The notes: generated by a model from the sequence alone, not told the origin. A DNA stretch of 64,000 bases from Lactobacillus sp. (GCA_022484695.1 JAKVKU010000001.1:186001-250000), one strand, 5' to 3'. Shown: positions 1 to 10,048, numbered from the stretch's first letter. Program-made: numbers and translations.

Positions 1-1219
1 TTTCCATCAAGAACTTACTAAAAGTCTCTGAGAAGAGCCGATCTGTCACGCTACGGGCATCTGAGTTGCCCAGCTTGGTTTTAGTCTGACCTTCAAACTG
101 GGGATCAGGATGTTTGATACTGACCACAGCGGTCATGCCTTCGCGAACATCTTCCCCGGATAAATTGTCGTCATTATCTTTAAACAAGCCGGTCTTTTTA
201 GCGTAGTCATTAATGACCCGCGTTAATGCCGTTTTAAAGCCCGCCTCGTGGGTTCCGCCTTCGTAGGTATGGATATTATTGGCGAAGGTCAAAAGCGTGC
301 TACGGTAGCCTGTGGTATATTGTATGGCCACTTCCACGGTGATACCTTTTTGCTCACCCTCCACATAAATGGGTTCTGGGAACAAAACATCCTTGTCTTC
401 GTTTAAAAATTCCACGTAACTCTTCAAGCCGCCCTCGTAGTGGAATTCTAATAATTCATGGGTAGCTGCGCGTTTATCCGTGAAGGTCAATTTCAAGCCT
501 TTATTTAAGAAAGCCAATTCCCGAATCCGGGTGGTCAACGTCTGATCATCGTATTCAATGGTTTCGGTGAAAATATCTGGATCTGGCTTGAAGTGGACTT
601 TGGTGCCGTGTTCATGTTCTGGGGCATCCCCGATGATTTTCATCTCGGTGTGGACCTTGCCGCGGCTAAAGTCCATGTAATAGCGTTTGCCATCACGGGA
701 TACCGTCACGTCCAGTTCTTCAGATAAGGCGTTGACCACAGAAGCCCCTACCCCGTGCAGGCCCCCGGAAACTTTATAACCGCCGCCGCCAAATTTACCC
801 CCGGCGTGCAGGATCGTATAAACGGTCTCTAAAGCAGGCCGGCCGGTTTTTTCTTGGATATCCACGGGGATCCCCCGGCCGTTATCGGTGACGGTCACGG
901 AATTATCCGGTTCCACGGTGACATTGATCACATCGGCAAAGCCTGCTAGGGCTTCATCGATCCCGTTATCAATGATTTCCCAGACCAAATGGTGCAGCCC
1001 TTGAGCGCTGGTGGAGCCGATATACATCCCCGGCCGCTTACGAACGGCTTCTAAGCCCTCTAGGACCTGGATTTGGCTGGCATCATAGTCTTTGGCTAAT
1101 TGTTCCAAATGTTCTTCTTTTGCTGCAGCTTCTGCTTGAGAGATAGGATGTTCTGCTTCTTCATCCTTCGCCTCAGCTTCAGCAGGTAATTCAAAATCTT
1201 TACCGTGATCCTCTGACAT
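1..1219 (-). CDS. gyrB: DNA gyrase subunit B, N-terminal part (runs off window)
   Basis: ATPase subunit of gyrase, which introduces negative supercoils with GyrA. About 406 codons are present; the C-terminal TOPRIM part lies beyond the left edge. The start is ATG at 1219, after GGAGG with 7 nt spacing. The core signature [18 protein letters not shown] begins near residue 52, followed by the GHKL ATP site ([10 protein letters not shown], then DNGRGIPVD) and the lid [19 protein letters not shown]. Before the core there is an acidic Glu/Ala-rich leader of about 45 residues; Bacillus GyrB has only about a dozen residues there. It lies downstream of recF in the yaaA-recF-gyrB run. The identity is seen directly; the role of the leader is unknown. 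Confidence 0.97.
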   Translation of the reverse strand, partial: MSEDHGKDFELPAEAEAKDEEAEHPISQAEAAAKEEHLEQLAKDYDASQIQVLEGLEAVRKRPGMYIGSTSAQGLHHLVWEIIDNGIDEALAGFADVINVTVEPDNSVTVTDNGRGIPVDIQEKTGRPALETVYTILHAGGKFGGGGYKVSGGLHGVGASVVNALSEELDVTVSRDGKRYYMDFSRGKVHTEMKIIGDAPEHEHGTKVHFKPDPDIFTETIEYDDQTLTTRIRELAFLNKGLKLTFTDKRAATHELLEFHYEGGLKSYVEFLNEDKDVLFPEPIYVEGEQKGITVEVAIQYTTGYRSTLLTFANNIHTYEGGTHEAGFKTALTRVINDYAKKTGLFKDNDDNLSGEDVREGMTAVVSIKHPDPQFEGQTKTKLGNSDARSVTDRLFSETFSKFLME

Positions 1220-1235
1220 ATAGTTACCTCCATTG

Positions 1236-2351
1236 CTATGCTTTGATTTGACCGTTTTCAATGTTGAAAATCTTTGGTGCCTTGATAATATCTTGTTTCA
1301 CATTATCGATGCTGGTGGTGGTTAGAAAAGTCTGAACTTTATCTTGAAAAGCCTTCAGTAAGTGAGTCTGGCGCACGTCATCTAGCTCGGATAACACATC
1401 GTCTAAAAGTAAGACCGGGTATTCCCCGGTTTGAGCTTGGATCAAGTCGATCTCGGCTAATTTGACGCTGAGGGCCGTGGTGCGCTGTTGGCCTTGGGAA
1501 CCAAAGGATTGCACATTTTGATCATTGACGAAAAATGCCACATCATCACGGTGTGGCCCAAACAAAGTGGTTCCTTGTTCAACTTCTCGTTTCTGATTAT
1601 CCTGATAAATCCCCTTGATTGCCTGATAAAGCTGCTCTTCAGAACCCGCAAGTATTTTTGGTGCAACCAACGTCTGATATTTAAAAGTTAAAACTTCCCG
1701 CTGATTGGTGATTTCCCCATGGATCACCGCCGCAAACTTGGCCATTTGTGCCAATAAGTCGTACCGCAAGTGGATCACTTTGGCCCCAAAGGCCGCTAAT
1801 TGATCGGATAAGACCTCCAGGTACACCAAATCGTTGGCCTCTTTGTACTTTAATTTACGCAAATAGGCATTGCGCTGTTTTAACACCAATTTGAACTGGC
1901 TGAGATTAGACAAGTAATTGGCATTCATCTGGCCAAACTCCATATCAATAAAATGGCGGCGATTGGTGGGGGCGCCTTTGACGATTTCTAAATCCTCTGG
2001 GGCAAAAAGCACGACGTTAAAATGACCCAGATAAGCGGATAGTTTGGACTGTTCCAAGTGATTCACCTTGGCGCGCTTGCCTTGCTTGCTGATGACCAGC
2101 TCTAAGGGCAGTTTGCCGGTGCGGCGAATGACATCCCCGGACAGCCGGGCGAAATCTTGATGCCAGCCGATCAAGGCCTTGTCATTAGAAGTCCGGTGAC
2201 TGCGGGTCAAGGCCAGGGCATAAATGGCTTCCAGCAAATTAGTTTTGCCTTGGGCATTCGCCCCGATAAAAATATTGATGCCCTTGTCAAAATCCAACGC
2301 CAGGGCATCATAATTGCGAAAATGAGTTAATTCTAAATGTGCCAAATACAT
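1236..2351 (-). CDS. recF: DNA replication and repair protein RecF
   Basis: SMC-like ATPase that helps load RecA at single-strand gaps. 371 aa, the normal size. It has the Walker A motif GANAQGKTN near residue 35, the ABC signature [11 protein letters not shown] near 300, and the Walker B/D-loop [12 protein letters not shown] near 325. The start chosen is the ATG at 2351 ([15 protein letters not shown]), one base past the yaaA stop, which implies translational coupling; an upstream ATG in frame would overlap yaaA. It is followed by gyrB after 16 nt. Confidence 0.96.
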   Translation of the reverse strand: MYLAHLELTHFRNYDALALDFDKGINIFIGANAQGKTNLLEAIYALALTRSHRTSNDKALIGWHQDFARLSGDVIRRTGKLPLELVISKQGKRAKVNHLEQSKLSAYLGHFNVVLFAPEDLEIVKGAPTNRRHFIDMEFGQMNANYLSNLSQFKLVLKQRNAYLRKLKYKEANDLVYLEVLSDQLAAFGAKVIHLRYDLLAQMAKFAAVIHGEITNQREVLTFKYQTLVAPKILAGSEEQLYQAIKGIYQDNQKREVEQGTTLFGPHRDDVAFFVNDQNVQSFGSQGQQRTTALSVKLAEIDLIQAQTGEYPVLLLDDVLSELDDVRQTHLLKAFQDKVQTFLTTTSIDNVKQDIIKAPKIFNIENGQIKA

Positions 2352-2352
2352 A

Positions 2353-2574
2353 TTAAGCCTGCTTTTGAATTTCAAAAGTTTGATCTAACACTTGAAAAAC
2401 GTCCCCAGGATATAATTTTCGACCCCGGCGATCGTCAACTTCTTGATTCACCAAAACTTCATTTTCTTGCAAGAACCATTTGGCTTGACCACCAGTACTG
2501 ATCAGGCCTTCTTCTTTAAGCGCTTGGGCCAGTGTGATATATGGTTTTGTGATTTCAATGACTTTTTGCGACAC
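2353..2574 (-). CDS. yaaA: S4-domain RNA-binding protein YaaA
   Basis: Small S4-type RNA-binding protein that sits between dnaN and recF in Firmicutes; its role is not well defined (ribosome-associated functions have been proposed). 73 aa from a GTG start at 2574, which has GGAGG eight bases upstream; an ATG six bases earlier is too close to that site. The S4 fold is visible as TLAQALKEEGLISTGGQAK, then ENEVLVNQEVDDRRGRKLYPGD. It is separated from dnaN by a terminator and is probably the first gene of the yaaA-recF-gyrB operon. Confidence 0.9.
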   Translation of the reverse strand: MSQKVIEITKPYITLAQALKEEGLISTGGQAKWFLQENEVLVNQEVDDRRGRKLYPGDVFQVLDQTFEIQKQA

Positions 2575-2824
2575 GCGCATCACCTCCAGGCACGATTGGG
2601 TTTGCTTCACAATTGAAAACCCTATAAAAACGGTAATCTTTCCCTATTATTATAGACTTTTTTACCTTAAAAGACAAACTTATTCCTAAAAAAACCACCC
2701 TATCAGCGCACTTACCCCCAATTAGTGTCTTTTAACTCAAAAGGGCGAAAAACTACTGAGACGGGAAAAAATGCGGTTTTTAATAATTTGGTTCAATGAT
2801 TTCCTGTATTATAACAGATGGTAA
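2575..2824. other. Intergenic region upstream of yaaA-recF-gyrB
   Basis: About 250 bases without a gene between the dnaN terminator and yaaA. It is AT-rich and should hold the promoter for yaaA-recF-gyrB on the minus strand, but I could not fix a convincing -35/-10 pair. Confidence 0.4.
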
Positions 2825-2867
2825 CAAAAAAGGTATCAACGTCAATTAACAAGACGTTGATACCTTG
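2825..2867 (-). terminator. Terminator after dnaN
   Basis: A perfect stem GGTATCAACGTC / GACGTTGATACC at 2832-2843 and 2853-2864, with a run of A on the plus strand at 2825-2831 that reads as a T-tract on the minus strand. It separates dnaA-dnaN from yaaA-recF-gyrB. Confidence 0.88.
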
Positions 2868-2911
2868 ATATCATGCTGATTTTAGCAAGTTGGTATACCA
2901 AATTTTATGGT

Positions 2912-4051
2912 TTAAAAAGTCCGAACTGGGGTAATCAGTTGCACAAAATTGGCCCCATCTTCTGAGGGAATCAATGTGAAAGGCCGTAATGCACTGGTGA
3001 AGGCCATTTTGATGTTGGTTTGGCCAAAGGAGCGTAACGCGTCTTTCATGTAATCTGGGTTAAAGGAGATATCTAACTTCTCCCCGGTCAAACTTTCAAA
3101 TTTCAAATCTTCTTGCACGTTCCCTAATTCTGGGGAATTGCTGTAAATCGTGGCTTGCTGATTTTCCGGTTCGAAGACCAGGCGCACCACGTTGTTTTGG
3201 CTGGCGTGGGATAACAGGGAAGCCCGTTCCACAGAGGCCAACAACGTGCCCGATTCAAATTCCACGTTGGTGGTGGATTCTGTTGGGATCAGGCGTTCCG
3301 TATCCGGATAGCTGCCCTCCAACAAACGGGAGTAAAACTTGATGACCCCGGCGGTGAAGAGCACTTGGTTTTCTGTGATCCGCAATGTGACAGATTCCAA
3401 GTCCTCGGTGATGATTTTGGCCAGTTCGGTCAAACTTTTCCCGGGAATGATCACGTCATATTCCAGATCGTGGGGATTTTCAATGGTCAATTTCCGTTGG
3501 GACAGCCGGTGACTGTCGGTGGCCACGGCCAGTAGTTCAGTATCATGGACGGTTAAATGCACCCCGGTCAAGATGGGCCGACTTTCCTGATTGGAAACGG
3601 CAATGACGGTTTGGGAAATGACTTGTTTTAAGATGTCCGCGGGAATGGTGAGTTTTTCTTCGGCACTGATTTCCGGCAGCCGGGGATAACTATTGGCATC
3701 TAAGCCATTGATATTAAAAGAAGAGGCCCCAGAAGTGATGGTGGTTTGAAAGCCATCGCTAACGGCAATGGTCATGAGTTGTTCTGGGAGTTTTTTAACG
3801 ATTTCTCCAAAGAAACGGGCTGGTAAAACGATGGCCCCAGTTTCATTGATCTGCAATTGGGCATCGGCGTCGTCACTGGCAATCATGGCTTCGATGGAAA
3901 TATCGGCATCACTACCGGTTAAGGTTAAGCCTTCTTCACTGAGACTCATTTTTAAACCAGTCAAAATTGGAATCGTAGCTTTACTGGCAATGGCTCTTTG
4001 CACGTCATTTAAGGTTTTAATAAACCGGGAACGATTGATACTGAATTTCAT
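2912..4051 (-). CDS. dnaN: DNA polymerase III beta subunit (sliding clamp)
   Basis: Processivity clamp of the replicative polymerase. 379 aa, the usual length. The start is the ATG at 4051 (MKFSINRSRFIKTLNDV), which has AGGAGG nine bases upstream; the longer reading frame begins eight codons earlier without a site. Three repeated clamp folds span roughly residues 1-125, 126-250 and 251-379, and the C-terminus (QLITPVRTF) is typical. It lies 176 bases downstream of dnaA, with a DnaA-box cluster between. Confidence 0.97.
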   Translation of the reverse strand: MKFSINRSRFIKTLNDVQRAIASKATIPILTGLKMSLSEEGLTLTGSDADISIEAMIASDDADAQLQINETGAIVLPARFFGEIVKKLPEQLMTIAVSDGFQTTITSGASSFNINGLDANSYPRLPEISAEEKLTIPADILKQVISQTVIAVSNQESRPILTGVHLTVHDTELLAVATDSHRLSQRKLTIENPHDLEYDVIIPGKSLTELAKIITEDLESVTLRITENQVLFTAGVIKFYSRLLEGSYPDTERLIPTESTTNVEFESGTLLASVERASLLSHASQNNVVRLVFEPENQQATIYSNSPELGNVQEDLKFESLTGEKLDISFNPDYMKDALRSFGQTNIKMAFTSALRPFTLIPSEDGANFVQLITPVRTF

Positions 4052-4129
4052 GAACTTATTCCTCCTAAATCCCAACGGTATTGGTGACTTATATATTAAT
4101 TAATAAGGTAGTACTAGTAGTAGAGCGGT

Positions 4130-4227
4130 GAATTCTGTGGAAAAGCCGGTTTATGAATTGCTGTTAAAGTTTTCCACATGTGGATAAAAAAAGGATAAGT
4201 CCAGAATAACTCTGGCAGTTATCCACA
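4130..4227. other. DnaA-box cluster between dnaN and dnaA (second origin module)
   Basis: Four matches to TTWTNCACA: TGTGGAAAA at 4136-4144 (reverse), TTTTCCACA at 4170-4178 (forward), TGTGGATAA at 4179-4187 (reverse, directly abutting the previous box) and TTATCCACA at 4219-4227 (forward). Many Firmicutes have a bipartite origin with boxes on both sides of dnaA, and this is probably the downstream half. The boxes may also repress dnaA-dnaN transcription. Confidence 0.8.
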
Positions 4228-5592
4228 TTAGCGTTTTAGCAGATTTTTCAATTCCGCCACATTATTCTTTAAATCCTGGTCATCGGTGATGCTTTGACTG
4301 ATCTTTTCATGGGCATGAATCACGGTGGTGTGATCTTTGCCGCCAAATTCGATGCCAATTTTTGGCAACGACGCATCCGTGAGCTCTCGGGCCAGGTACA
4401 TGGCGATTTGGCGGGGAACCACGATATTTTTGATGCGCTTTTTGCCCTTGATTTCGCCGACGGTAATATGATAGTACTTCGCCACGGTCTCTTGGATCTT
4501 CACGATGGACAAGCCGTTGGTGGCGTCATTTAACTTCAAGCTCTTCAAGGCATCCGCCGCTAAACTAGTGGCAATGGGCGCATGTTTCATGGTGGCATAA
4601 GCTTGGACCCGAATCAAGGCCCCTTCTAATTCCCGAACGTTGGAATCAATTTGCCCGGCGATGTAACTCAAGGTGTCATCGGGGATGTCCAAATTTTCAG
4701 CGTCGGCTTTGTTGCGCAAAATTGCGATTCTAGTTTCCAGATCCGGTGGGGTAATATCTACGGATAAGCCCCATTTAAAGCGGGAAACTAGCCGGTCTTG
4801 TAATTTGGGAATTTCGTTGGGTAGGCGATCAGAAGTCAAAACGATCTGCTTTTTATCTTCATATAGGTCATTGAAAGTATGGAAGAATTCTTCTTGGGTG
4901 GCTTCTTTATCGGCGAAAAATTGCACATCATCCACCATCAAAAGGTCAACGCTGCGGTATTCCCGGCGAAAACGTTCTTGGGTATTGGTCTGAATGGCAT
5001 TGACCAAGTCGTTGGTGAAGGTTTCACTGGTCACATATTTGATCTTGGTATCTGGTTTATTACTGAGCAATTGATGACCGATGGCTTGCATCAAGTGGGT
5101 CTTGCCTAAGCCAACGCCCCCGTATAAGAATAGCGGGTTGTACAAATCCCCAGGTTCTTCAGAGACCACTAAAGCTGCGGCGTGGGCCATTTGGTTGCCG
5201 GTCCCCGTGACAAAGGTCTCAAAAGTATATTTGCTATTCAAATGGGAATTGGTCAAAAAGTCCCGCTCTTCAGCCTCAGAAACCTGATTATTGTTACGCT
5301 TGGTTTTGGCGGGTGCAGCTGGTTCTTGTGGGGTATCAGCACCTGTTCCGGTCACCGTTAGGACCGGATTGACCTCAACGCCAAAGTGGGCGTACAAATT
5401 TTCCACGATCTTGGTTAAAATGTTTTTCTCCCAATATTCCTTATGTAATTGTGATGGCACTTCAATTGTTAAGGTATTGGCCGTTAGCGAAAGCGGCTTA
5501 GCGGAGTCGATCCAAGTTTGATAGCCGATGCGTGTAAATTGCGTTTGAAATTGTTCCTTGAGATAATCCCAGATCTCATCCAAGTTTGGCAC
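4228..5592 (-). CDS. dnaA: Chromosomal replication initiator DnaA
   Basis: AAA+ initiator that binds DnaA boxes and opens the origin. 454 aa. The start chosen is GTG at 5592 (MPNLDEIWDYL), preceded by AGGGGGAG with 5 nt spacing; a TTG six codons earlier is less likely. Domain I spans about 1-85, a linker with Pro/Ala/Lys/Asn runs to about 120, and the AAA+ core has Walker A GGVGLGKTHL and Walker B LLMVDDVQFF. The C-terminal box-binding motif is GGKDHTTVIHAHEKI. It is flanked on both sides by DnaA boxes and faces leftward, so replication to the left runs co-directionally with it. Confidence 0.97.
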   Translation of the reverse strand: MPNLDEIWDYLKEQFQTQFTRIGYQTWIDSAKPLSLTANTLTIEVPSQLHKEYWEKNILTKIVENLYAHFGVEVNPVLTVTGTGADTPQEPAAPAKTKRNNNQVSEAEERDFLTNSHLNSKYTFETFVTGTGNQMAHAAALVVSEEPGDLYNPLFLYGGVGLGKTHLMQAIGHQLLSNKPDTKIKYVTSETFTNDLVNAIQTNTQERFRREYRSVDLLMVDDVQFFADKEATQEEFFHTFNDLYEDKKQIVLTSDRLPNEIPKLQDRLVSRFKWGLSVDITPPDLETRIAILRNKADAENLDIPDDTLSYIAGQIDSNVRELEGALIRVQAYATMKHAPIATSLAADALKSLKLNDATNGLSIVKIQETVAKYYHITVGEIKGKKRIKNIVVPRQIAMYLARELTDASLPKIGIEFGGKDHTTVIHAHEKISQSITDDQDLKNNVAELKNLLKR

Positions 5593-6016
5593 ATAAACTC
5601 CCCCTTCCAAAGTTTTTGTTTTTTTATAAAAAAAAATGTTGCCCCAGCATTTTGAGTACTTGAATAGTTTAGCATTTCTAAAAAAAGTTTTCCACAGGAT
5701 TGTTCATAAGATTTTTTCGTATTAACAGGCAGTGGATTTTTAAAATTAAGCACCTGTGCATAATGTGCGTTTCTGTCAAAAAAATGAGTTATCCACAAAA
5801 TAGAAGTGGATTCAAAGCCAGTGTCCACCAGAGGTTCGTGAGTTATGAACAAGCAAAAACACAACCTGTGGATTGGTGTTATCCACAGGTGTTTATTTGT
5901 GGATAACTTTTGAATAACCTTGTGGAAGACTCAAAATCAGTCTTATAATATTTTTTTATATACCCAGGGATGTGGGCTAAATGTGGATAAAAAATCGGCC
6001 CTTTTTCCAAAATTTT
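5593..6016. other. oriC: Chromosomal replication origin oriC
   Basis: A gene-free region between dnaA and rpmH with at least six DnaA boxes: TTTTCCACA 5688-5696, TGTGCATAA 5755-5763 (reverse), TTATCCACA 5789-5797, TTATCCACA 5879-5887, TGTGGATAA 5898-5906 (reverse) and TGTGGATAA 5982-5990 (reverse). A very AT-rich stretch at 5941-5963 sits inside the array and is the best candidate for the duplex unwinding element. Genes diverge from here (dnaA side leftward, rpmH side rightward), as expected for a bidirectional origin. Confidence 0.9.
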
Positions 6017-6018
6017 AT

Positions 6019-6046
6019 TTGCGTTCATCTGAAAGTATGATATTAT
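6019..6046 (+). promoter_or_regulatory. Promoter of rpmH
   Basis: TTGCGT at 6019-6024, a 16-base spacer, and TATTAT at 6041-6046, about 75 bases before the rpmH start. It lies next to the last DnaA box. Confidence 0.6.
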
Positions 6047-6123
6047 ATCTAAGTGATTGTATTTAACGGTGTACTTAATGACTAAATTAAATCAAATTCC
6101 ACCGTATTAAGGAGGTGTTAAGT

Positions 6124-6264
6124 TTGACAACAAAACGGACTTATCAACCTAAGAAACGTCATCGTGAACGTGTCCATGGTTTCAAAAAACGTATGAGTAC
6201 TAAGAACGGCCGTAAGGTATTAGCTAGACGCCGTGCAAAGGGCAGAAAAGTATTGTCTGCATAA
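6124..6264 (+). CDS. rpmH: Ribosomal protein bL34
   Basis: Small basic protein of the large ribosomal subunit, 46 aa. It starts at TTG 6124 with GGAGG seven bases upstream. The sequence has the family hallmark [20 protein letters not shown] followed by [19 protein letters not shown]. It is the first gene of the rpmH-rnpA-yidC-jag run; a terminator follows immediately, so rnpA expression probably depends on read-through or its own promoter. Confidence 0.97.
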   Translation: MTTKRTYQPKKRHRERVHGFKKRMSTKNGRKVLARRRAKGRKVLSA

Positions 6265-6266
6265 GG

Positions 6267-6291
6267 CCACTGATGATTCAGTGGTTTTTTT
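6267..6291 (+). terminator. Terminator after rpmH
   Basis: A stem CCACTGA / TCAGTGG with a four-base loop at 6267-6284, followed by seven T residues. Because rnpA lies only 73 bases on, it may act as an attenuator that lowers rnpA relative to rpmH. Confidence 0.85.
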
Positions 6292-6363
6292 ATTTCATTT
6301 TTTTATTAAGCTTTTGTAGTTATTTCCTATTTATACGGAAATTAAGTTAGGATAAGGATAATT

Positions 6364-6729
6364 ATGCGTAAATCGTATCGGGTCAAAAAGGAAGCAGAAT
6401 TCCAAAAGGCCTTTAAACAAGGCGAGTCAGTGGCCAATCGCAGTTTTGTGATCTATCGCTTGGATGTGCCTGGGCAAAAGCATTTTCGCGTGGGCATTTC
6501 AGTTGGGAAAAAGATTGGTCACACGGCCGTGTTGCGCAATCGCATCAAGCGCTATATTCGCCAAAGCTTGTTGGAATTAAAACCTGATTTAAAGCAGGAT
6601 GTGGACTTTTTGGTCATTGCCAGAAAACCCAGTAATCGCTTGGATTTCTTTGAGACTAAGCGAAATTTGATCCACGTACTTAAGTTAGCGGGGCTGTTGG
6701 CTAAGGATTTTGAAACAGTCAGTAAGTAA
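6364..6729 (+). CDS. rnpA: Ribonuclease P protein component
   Basis: Protein cofactor of RNase P, which matures the 5' ends of tRNAs. 121 aa, normal size. The ATG at 6364 follows AAGGATAATT. The family signature RNRIKRYIR (RNR motif) is near residues 59-67, after the strand [12 protein letters not shown]. It sits between rpmH and yidC as in nearly all bacteria. Confidence 0.97.
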   Translation: MRKSYRVKKEAEFQKAFKQGESVANRSFVIYRLDVPGQKHFRVGISVGKKIGHTAVLRNRIKRYIRQSLLELKPDLKQDVDFLVIARKPSNRLDFFETKRNLIHVLKLAGLLAKDFETVSK

Positions 6730-6767
6730 GACATACATCAAATCAAGAAAATGATGAGGGAAAGCAT

Positions 6768-7610
6768 TTGAAGAAACGACAAGTTAAGCGTTTATTATTA
6801 TTTGTGAGTTTGGCGCTCTTGGTGGTAGTCCTAGCCGGGTGTACGAACTTGAATACCCCGGTCAATGCCAATAGTACTGGCGTTTGGGATCGTTATGTTG
6901 TTTACAATTTCTCACGGTTTATCATTTGGTTGTCGCAAGTCTTCAACGGCAGTTATGGTTGGGCCATTATCGTGTTCACCTTGATCATCCGGATCATTTT
7001 GTTGCCATTGAATCACTTCCAGATGAAGAGTATGCGCAAACAAATGGAACTACAACCAGAAATGAATGCGTTGAAGAAGAAGTATTCGGCTAAAGATGCG
7101 GATACCCAACGCCAATTACAAACTGAAACGCAAAAATTAATGTCCGAAGCCGGGGTCAATCCCGTCATGGGCTGTTTACCGTTAGTGATTCAGCTGCCAT
7201 TTATGTATGCTTTGTTCCAGGCGATTTCTAGAACGAAATTGCTCAGTGAAGGGAGCTTCTTATGGATGCAGTTGGGAGCTAAAGATCCATACTACATCAT
7301 GCCGATTTTGGCGGCGCTATTTACATTTGCGACCTCTTATCTATCTAGTTTGTCGCAACCAGAACAAAATACCACGACTCGGATCATGACCTTTGGGATG
7401 CCGATCATTATCTTGATCACCTCCATTAACTTCGCGTCGGCCATCACCTTGTACTGGGTTATCTCCAATGCCTTTCAAGTTGGGCAGACCATGTTGTTAC
7501 AAAATCCTTATAAAATCATTCGTGAACGGGAAGCTAAAGAGCAAGCCGTCAAAGATAAAGCAAAAGCACTACAAAAAGCCCGCAAGAAGGCTTATCGCCG
7601 TAAACGTTAA
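6768..7610 (+). CDS. yidC: Membrane protein insertase YidC/Oxa1 (lipoprotein form)
   Basis: Inserts proteins into the cytoplasmic membrane, alone or with SecYEG. 280 aa from TTG at 6768 with a GAGGGA site. A lipoprotein signal ends in the lipobox LAGC at about residues 22-25. About five membrane segments follow, including NPVMGCLPLVIQLPFMYALF. The C-terminus is strongly basic (KARKKAYRRKR), typical of ribosome-binding YidC forms. The jag gene follows 31 bases later. Confidence 0.95.
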   Translation: MKKRQVKRLLLFVSLALLVVVLAGCTNLNTPVNANSTGVWDRYVVYNFSRFIIWLSQVFNGSYGWAIIVFTLIIRIILLPLNHFQMKSMRKQMELQPEMNALKKKYSAKDADTQRQLQTETQKLMSEAGVNPVMGCLPLVIQLPFMYALFQAISRTKLLSEGSFLWMQLGAKDPYYIMPILAALFTFATSYLSSLSQPEQNTTTRIMTFGMPIIILITSINFASAITLYWVISNAFQVGQTMLLQNPYKIIREREAKEQAVKDKAKALQKARKKAYRRKR

Positions 7611-7641
7611 GCTTTGCGGTCAATTGAGTTAGGAGGCTATT

Positions 7642-8496
7642 ATGCCAACTTTTGAAGGACGGACAGTCCAACAGAGTATTGAAAAGGGCTTAAAGGCCTT
7701 AAAGTTATCCCGCGAAGAAGTCACTGTCGTGGTCTTAGACGAGGGTAAAAAGGGCGGATTTTTAGGGTTTGGCCGCAAGCCAGCGGTGGTGCAAGTCGAT
7801 GCCACTCCAAGACCCGTGAGCCTGGAAAAACCAAAAGATCAAAAACCCCAGCCCATTGCCGACACACCGCGCAATGCTGCGGAAGACGCAGTGGTACGGA
7901 CACAGGCTGATAAAGCTGATCCTGAAACAAAACAGAAAACGCCCAAGACTACGGCTAAACCGGCCCCTAAGGCTAAAAAAGCGGCTGGGGCCAAGCAAGG
8001 CCAACAGCAGCGGCCAAGTCGCAAGGCTGACAATAAAAAGGTCTTAAAAGACTTAGAAGCCTATATTACGTCTATCTGCGCCACCTTAGAGACCCCGGTG
8101 CAAGTTAAAGTATCCCACGCCCGCAATGAAGTGGTCTATCAACTAGACACCAATAAAGAGGGCCTGGTCATTGGCAAGCACGGCCGCACCATCAATTCCC
8201 TGCAATACTTGGCCCAAACTTATTTCAATCATTTTGGCCGGGGAAAATTGCGCATTGTGTTAAACGTAGGCAACTACCGCCAACGCCGGGAAGATACCTT
8301 GAAACACTTGGCCGACCGGGCTGCCCGGGAAGTCATTGCCACTGGCAAACCCTATTTATTAGATGATATGCCTTCTTTTGAACGGAAGGTGATCCATCAG
8401 CAGCTGGCCAATAATAATCACGTGGATACCACCTCTGAGGGCAAAGAACCCCACCGATATGTGATTATTTCCCCCAGCAGCGTCACAAAGTTTTGA
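7642..8496 (+). CDS. jag: RNA-binding protein Jag/KhpB (Jag-N, KH, R3H)
   Basis: RNA-binding protein partnered with KhpA in Firmicutes and linked to cell elongation and wall synthesis control. 284 aa with a good AGGAGG site. The N-terminal Jag domain covers residues 1-52, with the KKGGFLGFG motif. A Lys/Ala/Pro/Gln-rich linker spans about 53-135. The KH domain (GLVIGKHGRTINSLQYL) is at about 175-190, and the R3H domain (RREDTLKHLADRAAREV onward) runs to the end. The linker is low-complexity and probably disordered. Confidence 0.94.
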   Translation: MPTFEGRTVQQSIEKGLKALKLSREEVTVVVLDEGKKGGFLGFGRKPAVVQVDATPRPVSLEKPKDQKPQPIADTPRNAAEDAVVRTQADKADPETKQKTPKTTAKPAPKAKKAAGAKQGQQQRPSRKADNKKVLKDLEAYITSICATLETPVQVKVSHARNEVVYQLDTNKEGLVIGKHGRTINSLQYLAQTYFNHFGRGKLRIVLNVGNYRQRREDTLKHLADRAAREVIATGKPYLLDDMPSFERKVIHQQLANNNHVDTTSEGKEPHRYVIISPSSVTKF

Positions 8497-8549
8497 CAAA
8501 CCCGTTAAAACTTTGTATATTGTAAACAGCTAAATATGAACGAGCAGTC

Positions 8550-8608
8550 AAAGTGCTTGGTCCCCGTCTTTAATTTGAGTTAAGGATGGGGACTTTGGCA
8601 CTTTTTTT
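8550..8608 (+). terminator. Terminator after jag
   Basis: A long hairpin: AAAGTGC and GTCCCC on the left pair with GGGGAC and GCACTTT on the right, followed by T7. It closes the rpmH-jag run and isolates mnmE. Confidence 0.85.
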
Positions 8609-8640
8609 ATTGGATTAGAATTCAAATAGGAGGTTATTGC

Positions 8641-10032
8641 ATGGGCAATACCATTACGGAATATGATACGATCGCTGCTATTTCCACGCCAATTGGTGAG
8701 GGTGCGATTTCCATCGTGCGCTTATCCGGGGAAAATAGTGTGGCTGTGGCCAACGAATTATTTAAAGGCAAAGATTTAACGCAAGTTCCCAGTCATACGG
8801 TGCACTATGGCCATATCATCGATCCGGCCGATGGGGATGTGATAGACGAGGTCATGGTGGCGGTTTATAAGGCCCCTAAGACCTTTACCAGAGAAGACGT
8901 GGTGGAAGTCAACTGTCACGGCGGCTTACTGGCCACCAACCGTATTTTGCAGCTGATGTTGGCCTATGGGGCCCGGGCAGCGGAACCGGGGGAATTCACC
9001 AAGCGAGCCTTCTTAAATGGCCGCATCGACTTGACCCAAGCCGAATCCGTGATGGATCTGATCCGGGCTAAGACCGATAAAGCCATGCAAGTGGCGGTGA
9101 ATCAGCTGGATGGTAATTTAGCCACCCTGATCCAAAACCTGCGCCAAGAAATTCTCCAAGTCCTAGCCCAAGTTGAAGTGGGCATTGACTATCCTGAGTA
9201 CGATGAAGATGAATTAACCACTAAAATGTTATTGGAAAAGGCCAAAACGGTGAGTACCCAAATTGACAATCTGTTAAAGACTGCCCAACAGGGGAAAGTT
9301 TTACGGGATGGCTTAGCCACCGCCATTATTGGCCGGCCCAACGTGGGCAAATCCAGCTTATTGAACTATTTACTCCATGAAGACAAGGCCATTGTCACCG
9401 ATGTGGCGGGGACGACGCGGGATGTCATCGAAGAATACGTCAATGTCAACGGCGTGCCTTTGAAGCTCATCGACACCGCTGGGATCCACCATACGGAAGA
9501 TAAAGTGGAAAAAATCGGGGTGGACCGTTCCCGTAAAGCTCTAGCCAGTGCGGAATTGATTTTACTGGTGTTGGACCAAAGTGAAGCGCTGACCCCGGAA
9601 GACCAGGAATTATTAGATTTGACCCAAGGTAAAAAACGCATCATCTTGTTGAATAAGACAGATTTGCCTAAAAAGTTGGACCCGATGGCCCTGCAGCCCT
9701 ATTTACAGGCCGATGAAGAGCCTATTACCATTTCCATTCTCAAACAAGCCGGTACCAGCAAATTAGAGGCCCGTATCAGCAAGTTATTCTTTGCTGGCAT
9801 CGAGACCAACCAGAATACCGTGATGGTCACCAACGCCCGGCAAATTGGCCTATTGCGCCAAGCCCAACAATCCCTGCAAGACGTGGTCAAGGGCATTGAT
9901 GCTCAGATGCCCGTTGATCTGGTACAGATCGATATGACCGCTTGTTGGGACAAACTGGGTGAGATCACCGGTGACAGTGCCCCGGATGAGTTGATCACCC
10001 AATTATTCAGTCAATTCTGTTTAGGTAAATAA
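8641..10032 (+). CDS. mnmE: tRNA modification GTPase MnmE
   Basis: Works with MnmG to make the aminomethyl-type modification of uridine 34 in certain tRNAs. 463 aa. The N-terminal folate-binding domain starts [21 protein letters not shown]. The G domain is inserted in the helical domain, with G1 GRPNVGKSS at about 226, G3 DTAG at about 276 and G4 NKTD at about 340. The C-terminus CLGK carries the catalytic Cys of the family. It is immediately followed by its partner mnmG. Confidence 0.97.
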   Translation: MGNTITEYDTIAAISTPIGEGAISIVRLSGENSVAVANELFKGKDLTQVPSHTVHYGHIIDPADGDVIDEVMVAVYKAPKTFTREDVVEVNCHGGLLATNRILQLMLAYGARAAEPGEFTKRAFLNGRIDLTQAESVMDLIRAKTDKAMQVAVNQLDGNLATLIQNLRQEILQVLAQVEVGIDYPEYDEDELTTKMLLEKAKTVSTQIDNLLKTAQQGKVLRDGLATAIIGRPNVGKSSLLNYLLHEDKAIVTDVAGTTRDVIEEYVNVNGVPLKLIDTAGIHHTEDKVEKIGVDRSRKALASAELILLVLDQSEALTPEDQELLDLTQGKKRIILLNKTDLPKKLDPMALQPYLQADEEPITISILKQAGTSKLEARISKLFFAGIETNQNTVMVTNARQIGLLRQAQQSLQDVVKGIDAQMPVDLVQIDMTACWDKLGEITGDSAPDELITQLFSQFCLGK

Positions 10033-10048
10033 AGGAGAACATTAATTA

